A program made the position numbers and the translations under genes. From assembly GCA_017474765.1 (NCBI GenBank), contig JAFVGW010000006.1:1-46139 (forward strand): 46,139 nucleotides of DNA. The letters run 5' to 3'. Positions 25,161 through 33,529 of the stretch are shown one piece after another; the stretch's first letter is position 1; each line of letters starts with the position of its first letter. Origin of the DNA: Salinivirgaceae bacterium. GTDB lineage: Bacteria > Bacteroidota > Bacteroidia > Bacteroidales > SZUA-534. The notes under the pieces were generated by a model that was not told the origin of the DNA, ran no database searches, and saw only the letters and a program-made list of their open reading frames with translations.

Positions 25161-27794
25161 CTAATTGTCGTACCAGCTCTTCGTCTTGTTGTACTTCAAA
25201 TCCTGCAGAACGGCTGATTTGACGGCGATGTTGAAGGTGTAGCTCTGCCGCGGACCAAACGGGATTAGGTTGAGCGAAGCCGCCCAACAGTGCAGGTCGC
25301 GCGAGAGGCTGAACCGTGTGTAGGTGAATTGTTTGGCGTCGAAATCGTAACCAGACGAAAAGCCAACTTTCCATTTCGGCGTCAGGCTGAAATCGCCGTT
25401 GAAACTGAGCGATTGTGACAGTTTGCTCGAGTGCCCTGGTTTCGTGTAAGTGAGACTGTAACTGAAACTCAGGCTCCACGGAATTTTAAAATAATCGTAT
25501 TCGTCAAGGTTGCTGTCGTCGTCGTACATTGAATGTTCGGCATCCACAACAGGCTTGTTCTCTTCATTGTTGTCTTTTTTCTTGTCCTTGCCGAACAGTT
25601 TCTCTGAATTGAGGCTGTAACCAGTTGATAATGATGCTCTAGTGATTCGGAACGGACGCCCGCTGTGGTCGTATTCAAACTCATTGATTTTTTTGCCCAG
25701 TGAGTCGATGGCGTAGAAGCAGCCGGTGGCGTTCATTTGCAAGCCCAGTGTCTTGAACAGCGTCGTCTTGGCCGACATTGACAGGTCGCTCCATTTGAAC
25801 TCTTCGGCAAGCATATTATATGATGTGCTGAAGTTGAGAGCGTCGAGCACCTGCACTTTGCGCTCGTGCTTCACTGTGTCCGTATCGTCTTTCACCTTCA
25901 TCTCAAATTTGTTGTTGAGCGAGAAACTGAAGGCGCTGCTTCGTCCGCTGCCTGGCAGGCCATAGATGCCGTGCATATAGGGTGAGTAGAGTTTTGTGCC
26001 AGTGGTGTCGCGCGGGTCGGTCTTGTAGAAACCGAATTTTTCCTGGCCGAAGTCGGGGCGCCAACTATAGCTTACGCTCGGTGTAATCACATGGCGCAGA
26101 GCCTTTACCGGGCCATGGTGGTATTGAATCATGCCGTAAAGTGTGGTGTTAAGCCCCACACCGAAACTGTAGTCGTAGACGCGGTAGAAGCCATGTTCCT
26201 CGCGTTCGCGATAGTTCTTTGAGTCGATGGGAGTGGTGTCGTTGATTGCTTCAATGAAATGGCGTTTGAAATACCACCGCTCACTATACGATGCACCTGG
26301 CGATAAACTGAAGTATTTCAGTATTTTAAACGATTTTGTGACTGACGGATTGTGCTTTGCGCCATATTCGAATTTCTCAAGTGTTCCGTCAGTGAAAAGG
26401 CTGTCGATGTGAGTCTGCACGCGGTTTTGGAATGAACCGGAGTAACTTACGCCGATGTCTTCATACCACCGCATCGGTCCCACAGCCTTTTTGCGTTTGA
26501 ATGGCTGTATGCGGCTCATTGTCAGGGTGAAATTCGGCAATGTGAGGCTCAGGCTTGAGTCGCGGGTGTTCTGAGTGTGTTGGATGTTCATCGACAAGCT
26601 GAACGGTGAGTTCATAATCCTGCTCATCTGGTACGATATGCTCGATGATGTGGTGTTTGTCAGATAGTCCTGCGATGAAGTGGTTTGATACTTGTTGTAG
26701 CCGCTCGACGAGAAGTTGACGCTTGCCGAGAAGGTGCTGTTCGGCCGAGCCTTCGCGTCCTGTGAGTGTGTCCAGCCGATGCGGTATTCCTGATTTTCAT
26801 TGTAATTCTTCAGGCCTTTTTCGCTGAAAACATTCTTGGCGTAGGTCACGTTCACGTTGCCCGAAAATTTGTATCGCAGTTTGTATCGCGACGAGCCGTT
26901 GAGCGACCACGAGCCCTTTGAGTAGATGCTGCCACGCAGTGTTAAATCAACGTAATCGTTGCCAGCAAAGTAGTAGCCGCCGTCCGACAGGAAGAAACCT
27001 CGGTTGTTCTCTTCGCCAACACGCGGCATCAGAAAGCCCGATGTCTTCTTTTTGGTGATGGGGAAGTAGCCGAACGGAATCACCAGCGGCAGCGGAATGT
27101 CGGCCATCACCATGTATGACGGACCGGCAATAATGGCCTTGTCGGGAATGTATTTTCCTTTGGTCAGTTCGAGGTAAAAGTGCGGGTCCTCGAGTTCGCA
27201 GGTGGTGAACTTTCCATGAAGCATGTTGATTGTGTTATCTTCCTCTTTTTTAGTGAGTTCGCTGTGCAGATAGCCGTCTTCCTGTTCGGTGTAGAGTTTC
27301 TCAATATAGCCGCGTTTGGTGTTCACATTGTAGGTGATATTTATCGCCTTCATCTCTTCGTCGCCTTGCGTAAACACTGGCCGTCCCTGGATGTTGCCCG
27401 TAGAATCGGCAACGCCTTCGGCATAGATTATGCCCTGGTCCATATCAGCTTCGATGTAGGCAGCTGTCAGCACAATGTCCTCATATTCGATTTTTGCATC
27501 GCCGAAAAGGAACACTTTCTTGCCGTCGAGTGAGAAGATGGTGGAATCTTTGGCGCTGGTCTTCACGTCGGTGGTCAGCAAATTTTTCTTTGCTTTCGGC
27601 TTTTTAGTCGCCGACGAGTCGGCAATCGATAACGAATCAACTGCCGTCGCAAGCGTGTCGGCCGCGCGGGACATCATGGTTGTATCTATATTTGTGGCAG
27701 TGTTAATCGAATCATTATCAGTGGTTTGAGCCCCAACTGTTAAATTGATGATTAAACATATCAACAATGTCGCAAGAAGGCTTTTTGTTTTCAA
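25161..27794 (-). CDS. lptD: LptD-like outer-membrane LPS assembly protein
   Basis: An 877-residue outer-membrane protein of the LptD (OstA) family that inserts lipopolysaccharide into the outer leaflet. After the signal peptide (ending INLTVGAQ) comes a Ser/Thr/Asp-rich linker, an OstA-type beta-jellyroll near 85-190 (FLFGDAKIEYEDIVLTAAYIEAD, INITYNVNTKRGYIE), then a long beta-barrel rich in alternating aromatic residues; PFGYFPITKKKTSGFLMPRVG is a typical LptD junction. The start is TTG at 27794: the upstream frame has a stop without any ATG, and TTG places the signal peptide correctly. It is divergent from the amidase gene. Confidence 0.9.
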   Translation of the reverse strand: MKTKSLLATLLICLIINLTVGAQTTDNDSINTATNIDTTMMSRAADTLATAVDSLSIADSSATKKPKAKKNLLTTDVKTSAKDSTIFSLDGKKVFLFGDAKIEYEDIVLTAAYIEADMDQGIIYAEGVADSTGNIQGRPVFTQGDEEMKAINITYNVNTKRGYIEKLYTEQEDGYLHSELTKKEEDNTINMLHGKFTTCELEDPHFYLELTKGKYIPDKAIIAGPSYMVMADIPLPLVIPFGYFPITKKKTSGFLMPRVGEENNRGFFLSDGGYYFAGNDYVDLTLRGSIYSKGSWSLNGSSRYKLRYKFSGNVNVTYAKNVFSEKGLKNYNENQEYRIGWTHSQDAKARPNSTFSASVNFSSSGYNKYQTTSSQDYLTNTTSSSISYQMSRIMNSPFSLSMNIQHTQNTRDSSLSLTLPNFTLTMSRIQPFKRKKAVGPMRWYEDIGVSYSGSFQNRVQTHIDSLFTDGTLEKFEYGAKHNPSVTKSFKILKYFSLSPGASYSERWYFKRHFIEAINDTTPIDSKNYREREEHGFYRVYDYSFGVGLNTTLYGMIQYHHGPVKALRHVITPSVSYSWRPDFGQEKFGFYKTDPRDTTGTKLYSPYMHGIYGLPGSGRSSAFSFSLNNKFEMKVKDDTDTVKHERKVQVLDALNFSTSYNMLAEEFKWSDLSMSAKTTLFKTLGLQMNATGCFYAIDSLGKKINEFEYDHSGRPFRITRASLSTGYSLNSEKLFGKDKKKDNNEENKPVVDAEHSMYDDDSNLDEYDYFKIPWSLSFSYSLTYTKPGHSSKLSQSLSFNGDFSLTPKWKVGFSSGYDFDAKQFTYTRFSLSRDLHCWAASLNLIPFGPRQSYTFNIAVKSAVLQDLKYNKTKSWYDN

Positions 27795-27852
27795 ATCAAA
27801 TAGAAAAATATACTATTTTTGTTACGCAGCAATACCTAATAATATTGCGTGC

Positions 27853-27883
27853 CAAAACTAAACAAAAATAAGGTGCAATCAAG
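27853..27883 (-). promoter_or_regulatory. Candidate promoter of lptD
   Basis: On the minus strand TAGTTTTG (27853-27860) matches the -7 box, with CTTG (27880-27883, three of four bases) as -33 box after a 19-base spacer. This leaves a 5' leader of about 50 bases. Confidence 0.4.
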
Positions 27884-27906
27884 GTTCGCCGTTTTATAAT
27901 TTTCAG

Positions 27907-29001
27907 ATGGGAAAAAAACTTCTAATCGCGACACTGGTCTTGACAATATGCTTGGGTGCGGGTGGTGCCGCTGCTCAGAAAAAACAGTCGTATAAACACA
28001 CAGTTGTGCTCGATGCCGGTCATGGAGGGCACGACACTGGCGCAGTTGGCAAAAAGGGGCGTGAGAAAGATGTTGTTCTCTCAATCGCGCTCAAAGTCGG
28101 CGAATACTTAAAGAAAAACACGCCCGAAACCCGCGTTATCTTTACCCGTGACGCCGATTTCTTTGTTCCGCTCGATGAGCGCGCCGCCATCGCCAACAAG
28201 AACAACGCCGATTTGTTTGTCTCGGTTCACGCCAATTCCAATAAAAATACGAAACCGTTTGGTACTGAGACATTTGTGATGGGTTTGCATAAATCGCAAG
28301 GCAACCTTGAGGTGGCACAGAAAGAGAACTCTGTCATCGTGATGGAGCAGGACTATAACACTAAGTATGAAGGATTTGACCCGTCATCGGCCGAGTCGTA
28401 CATTATCTTCTCGCTTATGCAGAACGTCTATCTCGACAAGAGTCTTAAACTTGCGTCGATGGTTCAGGACGAGTTCCGCGAGAAGGCCAAGCGTGCCGAC
28501 CGAGGCGTGAAGCAGGCGGGATTCCTGGTACTATGGCACACCAAGATGCCGAGCATTCTGATTGAGACAGGCTTCATTTCGAATGAGGAAGAGGAGAAAT
28601 ATCTAATGTCAGAAAGCGGTCAGGATTATCTGGCTTCGGCCATCTACCGCGCCATTCGCGACTATCTGGCGGCGCTCGACGCTGAAGAGCAGGAAGTGAA
28701 GAAAATTACCGTTCCTGACGCTGAGCCTGAACCGGAAAACACCTTGTGCTACCGTTTGCAGGTGGCCACCACGTCGGCTCCAGTTGCTGACCCGACTGAG
28801 AAATTCAAAGGCAAGCCCGACATTTTCGAGTATAAAGACGGAAATAAGTATAAGTATATGATTGGGCGTTTTGCCACTCTCGATGAAGCCTCCAAATTCA
28901 AAAAAGCAAACAGCACAGAATACCCCGATTCCTTCATAGTGCCTTTCAATAACGGAAAAAAAATCTCGATGAACGAGGCGAAGAAGCTGGAAAAAAAATG
29001 A
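27907..29001 (+). CDS. N-acetylmuramoyl-L-alanine amidase (Amidase_3) with SPOR-like end
   Basis: A periplasmic zinc amidase that cuts the bond between N-acetylmuramic acid and the stem peptide. Signal peptide about 1-23 (GAGGAAAQ). Catalytic zinc ligands are visible: LDAGHGG (His39), Glu53 in GREKD, VSVHANSN (His108), and the catalytic Glu220 in ILIETGFISN. Residues about 278-364 form a SPOR-like region (LCYRLQVATTS... KYKYMIGRFATLDEA), which binds denuded septal glycan in related proteins. It is 364 residues, typical for Bacteroidota AmiC-type amidases. Cell-separation function is inferred from family. Confidence 0.93.
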   Translation: MGKKLLIATLVLTICLGAGGAAAQKKQSYKHTVVLDAGHGGHDTGAVGKKGREKDVVLSIALKVGEYLKKNTPETRVIFTRDADFFVPLDERAAIANKNNADLFVSVHANSNKNTKPFGTETFVMGLHKSQGNLEVAQKENSVIVMEQDYNTKYEGFDPSSAESYIIFSLMQNVYLDKSLKLASMVQDEFREKAKRADRGVKQAGFLVLWHTKMPSILIETGFISNEEEEKYLMSESGQDYLASAIYRAIRDYLAALDAEEQEVKKITVPDAEPEPENTLCYRLQVATTSAPVADPTEKFKGKPDIFEYKDGNKYKYMIGRFATLDEASKFKKANSTEYPDSFIVPFNNGKKISMNEAKKLEKK

Positions 29002-29057
29002 TTCAGAGGGTATTCTGTAATCACTTGGAAAGCGGCAAAGAATAATCGGATTGTATG

Positions 29058-29105
29058 TCTTTCCGCCAAAATCAGTCTGTAGTCCGCCAACCGTTGTCTA
29101 TCGTC
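29058..29105. repeat. Heptamer repeat, TCYRTAG family
   Basis: Units tctgtag, tccgcca, accgttg, tctatcg, tcc run in a seven-base register between the amidase and the oxidoreductase. A reverse-complement relative lies at about 36770-36806. Confidence 0.5.
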
Positions 29106-29140
29106 CAAAATTATTACCTTCGCGCATATTTTCAAAGCAG

Positions 29141-30628
29141 ATGAAATACGATGTTGCGATAATCGGAAGCGGACTTGGCGGATTGCAGTGCGCCTATATT
29201 CTGGCTCGTAAGGGATTGAATGTGTGTGTGTTGGAAAAGAATGCGGTGGTTGGCGGTTGCTTGCAGACTTTCCGCCGCGGACAGTCGGAATTCGACACGG
29301 GCTTCCACTATGTTGGCGGGCTCGACGATGGTCAGCCGCTGAACGCTATCTTCCGCTATTTCAATCTGATGAGCCTGCCGTGGCACCGCCTTGACAACGA
29401 CGCCTTCGACGAAGTGCGCATTGGCGGCCAATCGTATTTCTTTGCCAATGGTTATCAGCATTTTGCCGACACTCTGGCCGCGCAGTTTCCGCACCAGCGC
29501 GACAATCTGAACCGCTATGTGGCTATGCTCAAGCGCGTTGGCGACGGCCTGAAGGACAGTTTCCGTCCGCGCACCGACACCGACGTTTTCAGCACGTCGC
29601 TCTTCACGCGGTCGGCCTACGAGTTTCTGTGCGAGACTATTACCGACCCGCTGCTGCGCAACGTTGTGTCGGGCACGTCGCTCAAGATGGAACTCTCGAA
29701 GCAGACGCTGCCGCTCTACGTTTTCGCGCAAATCAACAGTTCGTTCATTCAGAGCGCCTGGCGGCTCAATGGCGGCGGGCAACTTATTGCTGATGAACTT
29801 GTTAACGGCATTCGACGGTTGGGCGGAACGGTGCTCACCAATGCCGAAGTTGCTGAACTTGTTGAGAGCGACGGGCGGCTGTCGTATGCGGCATTGGCCA
29901 ATGGCGAACATATTGAAGCAGAGTGGTTTATCTCTGACGCTCACCCTGCCGCCACGCTCGATTTGATAAAAGAGAGCACGCAGGTGCGCAAAATCTACCG
30001 CCGCCGCATTGGCAGTCTGCAAAACACCTTCGGAATGTTCACCGTGAACATAGCGCTGAAGAACGGCGCAGTGCCGTATCTCAATCGTAATCAGTATGTT
30101 TACCGCACGGCCGATGTCTGGAATCTGTCCGATTATCAGCCCGAGCAGCCGATTGACGGCATACTGCTCTCGTACCGCGCGGCAGCCGATGGCAAGTCGG
30201 CGGCAAACGTCGACATTCTCACACCGATGTACTGGCCCGAAGTTGAGCGCTGGGCCGACACGCAGGTAGGACGTCGCGGTGCTGAATATCAGCAGTTTAA
30301 AGAGCAGAAAGCGCAAGAGTGCATTGCTTTGGCGGAAGAAGTGATTCCTGGTTTCGGCGCAGCCGTCGACAGGCAGTTCTGCAGCACGCCGCTCACCTAT
30401 ATGAACTACACCGCCACGGCTCAGGGCGCGGCCTACGGTATCCGCAAGGACTACAACAACCCGATGCTCACGCTTCTCACGCCCCGCACGCCCGTGCCGA
30501 ATTTGCTGCTTACGGGGCAAAACTTAAATTTGCACGGAATTTTGGGTGTTTCAATGTCGTCGTTCTTCACCTGCGCCGAGATTTTGGGAATGGAGGCGGC
30601 AACGGATGGCCTGAATTTTGAAGATTGA
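29141..30628 (+). CDS. CrtI/RetSat-like FAD-dependent oxidoreductase
   Basis: A 495-residue flavoprotein of the phytoene desaturase / retinol saturase type. The dinucleotide-binding motif IGSGLGGLQCAYILARKG begins at residue 8 and ends with CVLEKN; GGCLQTF and FDTGFHYVGG are family landmarks, and the C-terminal TGQNLNLHGILGVSMSSF closes the FAD site. ATG 29141 starts right at the Rossmann fold. Such genes occur in carotenoid pathways but also in flexirubin and aryl-polyene type clusters; the FabG and LolA-like genes downstream favour the latter, as inference. Its last 30 bases are repeated at the end of the next gene. Confidence 0.88.
   Translation: MKYDVAIIGSGLGGLQCAYILARKGLNVCVLEKNAVVGGCLQTFRRGQSEFDTGFHYVGGLDDGQPLNAIFRYFNLMSLPWHRLDNDAFDEVRIGGQSYFFANGYQHFADTLAAQFPHQRDNLNRYVAMLKRVGDGLKDSFRPRTDTDVFSTSLFTRSAYEFLCETITDPLLRNVVSGTSLKMELSKQTLPLYVFAQINSSFIQSAWRLNGGGQLIADELVNGIRRLGGTVLTNAEVAELVESDGRLSYAALANGEHIEAEWFISDAHPAATLDLIKESTQVRKIYRRRIGSLQNTFGMFTVNIALKNGAVPYLNRNQYVYRTADVWNLSDYQPEQPIDGILLSYRAAADGKSAANVDILTPMYWPEVERWADTQVGRRGAEYQQFKEQKAQECIALAEEVIPGFGAAVDRQFCSTPLTYMNYTATAQGAAYGIRKDYNNPMLTLLTPRTPVPNLLLTGQNLNLHGILGVSMSSFFTCAEILGMEAATDGLNFED
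30599..30628 (+). repeat. Left copy of a 30-base direct repeat flanking the BRO gene
   Basis: Bases 30599-30628, the last codons and stop of the oxidoreductase, match 31466-31495 at 24 of 30 positions, including a perfect 12-base core GCAACGGATGGC. Both copies end a gene with the peptide ATDGL(N/K)F. Confidence 0.5.
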
Positions 30629-30637
30629 AAATTGATT

Positions 30638-31495
30638 ATGACAGAAACAGCGCAGATAAAGATTTTCGAGGACCGTAAGGTTCGCACCGTTTGGGATAAC
30701 CAAATCGAGGAATGGTATTTCTCGGTGGTGGATGTGATTGCTGTTTTGACTGACAGTCAGAATCCAAATAATTATTGGAAAGTACTGAAAAACAGACTAA
30801 AAAAAGAAGGGAGTGAGTTGGTTACAAATTGTAACCAACTGAAAATGCCTTCTTCCGACGGCAAGATGTACAAAACCGATTGTATGACCACAGAGCAACT
30901 TTTCCGTCTGATTCAATCTGTTCCGTCGCCAAAGGCCGAGCCGTTCAAGTTGTGGATGGCGAAAGTGGCCAAAGAGCGTTTGGACGAGATGCAGGACCCT
31001 GAACTTACAATCAATCGTGCGCTGCTGGAATACAGGGCTTTAGGCTATTCTGAAAATTGGATAAACCAACGTCTTAAATCGATTGAAATCCGTAAAGACC
31101 TAACCGATGAATGGAAGAAACACGGGCTGAAGGAAGGTGTTCAGTTTGCCACACTCACCGACATTATCTACAAAACGTGGGCGGGTAAGACTGCAAAAGA
31201 ATATAAAGCGTACAAAGGCCTGAAAAAAGAAAACCTGCGCGACAATATGACCAACAAAGAGTTGGTTTTGAATATGTTGGCCGAACTATCAACAAAAGAA
31301 ATATCGGAATCGACTGGCCCGCAGAACTTCGCCGACCACGTACAAAACGCTGTTGATGGCGCCACTATCGCCCGAAACGCCCGCATTGAACTTGAGCAGA
31401 AAACTGGCAAAAATGTTGTTACGCCGCTCAATGCCCGTGACGGAATAGGGTTGCCGTGCGATACAGCAACGGATGGCTTGAAATTTGATAACTAA
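30638..31495 (+). CDS. BRO-N domain (phage antirepressor-like) protein
   Basis: A 285-residue protein with an N-terminal BRO-N domain (about 5-110: KIFEDRKVRTVWDNQIEEWYFSVVDVIAVLT, MTTEQLFRLIQSVPSPKAEPFKLWMAKVAKERLDE). BRO-N proteins are DNA-binding antirepressors of phages and mobile elements, though many Bacteroidota carry stand-alone chromosomal versions. The middle and C-terminal parts (GVQFATLTDIIYKTWAGKTAKEYKAYKGL) are shared by those chromosomal forms. The start is ATG 30638; a perfect 25-base palindrome lies inside the coding region at 30816-30840. The gene sits between direct repeats, separating two genes of a biosynthetic set. Confidence 0.85.
   Translation: MTETAQIKIFEDRKVRTVWDNQIEEWYFSVVDVIAVLTDSQNPNNYWKVLKNRLKKEGSELVTNCNQLKMPSSDGKMYKTDCMTTEQLFRLIQSVPSPKAEPFKLWMAKVAKERLDEMQDPELTINRALLEYRALGYSENWINQRLKSIEIRKDLTDEWKKHGLKEGVQFATLTDIIYKTWAGKTAKEYKAYKGLKKENLRDNMTNKELVLNMLAELSTKEISESTGPQNFADHVQNAVDGATIARNARIELEQKTGKNVVTPLNARDGIGLPCDTATDGLKFDN
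30816..30840. promoter_or_regulatory. Perfect 25-base palindrome within the BRO gene
   Basis: The arm AGTTGGTTACAA (30816-30827), one central A, then its exact reverse complement (30829-30840). It encodes part of the peptide SELVTNCNQLKM. It could be an operator or an RNA hairpin; the function is not known. Confidence 0.5.
31466..31495 (+). repeat. Right copy of the direct repeat flanking the BRO gene
   Basis: Matches 30599-30628 at 24 of 30 positions. It supplies the last ten codons of the BRO-N gene, so that gene ends in a peptide like the oxidoreductase's. Confidence 0.5.
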
Positions 31496-31496
31496 A

Positions 31497-31551
31497 AAGA
31501 AAAACTTCGATAACTTAGAACTTAAAATTCAATAACTTATAACATAAAAAA
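31497..31551. repeat. Heptamer repeat, AAAACTT family
   Basis: Degenerate seven-base units (aacttcg, ataactt, agaactt, aaaattc, aataact, tataaca) fill the spacer up to the fabG start codon. Confidence 0.55.
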
Positions 31552-32280
31552 ATGAAGTACGCATTAGTAACAGGCGGAAGCCGTGGAATTGGCCGCGCAG
31601 TGTGCGTCAAACTGGCGCAGATGGGCTATCAGGTGATTGTGAACTACGTGTCGAACGACGCCGAGGCGCAGAACACGCTGAAATTGATTGAGGAGGCAGG
31701 CAGCAACGGCGAACTGCTGAAATTCGATGTCTCGAACCAAGAGGAAGCTGCCGCCAAACTGACCGAATGGCAGAAGGCGCACGATGGCGAATATATTGAG
31801 GTTCTGGTAAATAACGCTGGAATCCGCAAAGATAACCTGCTCTTTTGGATGGAGCCGCAAGACTGGTACAAGGTGCTGGGTATTGCGCTCAACTCGTTCT
31901 ACAACGTCACGCGGCCGCTCATTCAGCCGATGCTGCGCAAGAAATACGGCCGAATCATTAATATGGCGTCGCTCTCGGGCCTGAAGGGACTGCCTGGCCA
32001 AACCAACTATTCGGCAGCCAAAGGCGGTGTGATTGCCGCCACCAAAGCACTTGCACAAGAGGTTGGCCGCAAGGGAGTTACGGTGAACGCCATTGCCCCT
32101 GGATTCATTAAAACTGATATGGTTGAAGGCCTTGACGAGGCCACGCTGAAGGCGCAGATTCCCGTCGGCCGCTTCGGTCAGCCCGAGGAGGTTGCCAACC
32201 TTGTCGGATTCCTTGCGTCGCCAAACGCAGCCTACATTACAGGCGAGGTGATTTCGATAAATGGAGGACTTTATAGTTAG
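31552..32280 (+). CDS. fabG: FabG-type 3-oxoacyl-ACP reductase (SDR)
   Basis: A 242-residue short-chain dehydrogenase that reduces 3-oxoacyl-ACP with NADPH. Cofactor motif GGSRGIGRA (8-16), NNAG (87-90), catalytic Asn114, Ser140 or Ser142, Tyr153 and Lys157 (YSAAK) are all in place, and the protein ends with ITGEVISINGGLYS. The family includes the housekeeping FabG and the ketoreductases of aryl-polyene and flexirubin clusters. Its place near a LolA-like carrier, an MMPL exporter, ACP and dehydratases suggests the second, as inference. Confidence 0.93.
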   Translation: MKYALVTGGSRGIGRAVCVKLAQMGYQVIVNYVSNDAEAQNTLKLIEEAGSNGELLKFDVSNQEEAAAKLTEWQKAHDGEYIEVLVNNAGIRKDNLLFWMEPQDWYKVLGIALNSFYNVTRPLIQPMLRKKYGRIINMASLSGLKGLPGQTNYSAAKGGVIAATKALAQEVGRKGVTVNAIAPGFIKTDMVEGLDEATLKAQIPVGRFGQPEEVANLVGFLASPNAAYITGEVISINGGLYS

Positions 32281-32331
32281 GATTTAATAGTTAGGAGTTA
32301 GGAATTCAGTCCCGATAGTTATCGGGATTAG
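32281..32331. repeat. Heptamer repeat containing an 18-base palindrome
   Basis: Seven-base units (tagttag, gagttag, gaattca, gtcccga, tagttat, cgggatt, agaataa) incorporate TCCCGATAGTTATCGGGA (32310-32327), a palindrome with one central mismatch. A perfect version occurs at 39549-39566. Confidence 0.55.
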
Positions 32332-32363
32332 AATAAGTCGTTAACAATTAAATGTTTGCAGAT

Positions 32364-33482
32364 ATGAGAAAGTTGTTTTGGGCAGCGATGGGCGTTGCAT
32401 TGATTTCGATGGTGTTTGCTGGGTGCAAAAAAGATGAACCGACATATATGGTTCAAGTTACAGCCACTGAAGGCGGAACTGTTGAAGGACAGAACGGTGA
32501 ATACAAAGAAGGCGAAACGGTTGTATTTACAGCGATTCCTGCTGATGGTTATTATTTTACCAATTGGAGCGATGGTAACACCGACAACCCACGTTCAATA
32601 GTTACCACAAGCGATATTTCCCTTACTGCCAAATTTATAGGTGTTACCCCCAAAGAAGGCGGGATAGTAGAAACAAAGAAAGAAGGCAATTCATTTGTGT
32701 TTACGGCAGTTCCTTCGAACGGTTACTATTTTAGCCAATGGAGCGATGGAAATACCGACAACCCACGCACAATAAAAGTTGGCAAAACCGATATTACCTT
32801 TACCGCCGAATTTGTTTTGCCCACCATTGCAACCGTTGATTTAGGACTGACAAGCGGCAACCTTTGGGCAACTTGCAATGTTGGCGCCATTAACCCGTGG
32901 GACTATGGTTATTATTATGCTTGGGGCGAAACCCAAACAAAAAACAATTACATTCGAGAAACCTATAAATATTGTAATGGTTCTAACAAATCGTTCACTA
33001 AATATAACGTTAATGCGGACTATGGCACGGTTGACAACAAAACTATACTCGAACCGTCAGATGATGCCGCCACAGTAGTGTTAGGTGCCGAATATTCAAT
33101 GCCAACCGTTGAGGATTGGAAAGAACTTGACAGTCTATGCTATTGGGTTTGGACAAACAACTACAACGGCACAAGCGTTGCTGGTTACATTATTTACAAA
33201 GCAAAGTCCGAACACGACAAAGGAAGAATAATAATTGAGGACGGCACACCTTCAGCTTCATATTCGTTGTCCGATGTGCATATTTTCCTTCCTGCGGCAG
33301 GCTGGCTCAACGGTTCGGACCACGACAGCACGGGCAACTGGGGCAACTATTGGTCGAGTTCGCTCGACGAGGGCAAACCGAGCTGCGCACGAAACTGCGA
33401 TTTCTCAAGCCGTGGCGTGGGCCCGTCGATGACCAGCGGCCGCTTTGTTGGGTTATCGGTTCGTCCCGTCAAGCGGCCGTAA
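32364..33482 (+). CDS. Lipoprotein with two B-repeat domains and FISUMP domain
   Basis: A 372-residue lipoprotein (MRKLFWAAMGVALISMVFAGC, Cys21). Two 'bacterial repeat' domains (each with GYYF-NWSDGN/QWSDGNTDNPR) cover about 27-160, and a FISUMP / DUF1566-type C-type-lectin-like domain covers about 165-372, with LWATCNVGA, YYYAWGE, SMPTVEDWKEL, GNYWSSS and a final FVGLSVRPVKR. Such proteins are surface lipoproteins of unknown ligand. The last 150 bases are clearly more GC-rich than the rest. ATG 32352 is an alternative start. It lies between fabG and the LolA-like gene and looks like a passenger there. Confidence 0.85.
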   Translation: MRKLFWAAMGVALISMVFAGCKKDEPTYMVQVTATEGGTVEGQNGEYKEGETVVFTAIPADGYYFTNWSDGNTDNPRSIVTTSDISLTAKFIGVTPKEGGIVETKKEGNSFVFTAVPSNGYYFSQWSDGNTDNPRTIKVGKTDITFTAEFVLPTIATVDLGLTSGNLWATCNVGAINPWDYGYYYAWGETQTKNNYIRETYKYCNGSNKSFTKYNVNADYGTVDNKTILEPSDDAATVVLGAEYSMPTVEDWKELDSLCYWVWTNNYNGTSVAGYIIYKAKSEHDKGRIIIEDGTPSASYSLSDVHIFLPAAGWLNGSDHDSTGNWGNYWSSSLDEGKPSCARNCDFSSRGVGPSMTSGRFVGLSVRPVKRP

Positions 33483-33483
33483 A

Positions 33484-33529
33484 ACCTTAAAACTTTAAAC
33501 TTAAAACTTAAAAAAACTTATAACTCTCA
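33484..33529. repeat. Heptamer repeat, AAAACTT family
   Basis: Units aacctta, aaacttt, aaactta, aaactta, aaaaaac, ttataac fill the whole spacer before the LolA-like gene. Confidence 0.5.

Noticed and set aside
27784..27821. Plus-strand promoter for the amidase (TTTG ... TATTTTTG)
   Set aside because: The spacing is 26 bases, outside the 19-21 seen for Bacteroides promoters.
29132..30520. 462-residue open frame opposite the CrtI-like oxidoreductase
   Set aside because: No motifs and Arg/Val-rich composition; the plus-strand frame has clear FAD-binding motifs.
32364..33482. Diversity-generating retroelement target
   Set aside because: The fold fits, but no reverse transcriptase, accessory gene or template repeat lies in the window; kept only as a weak idea.
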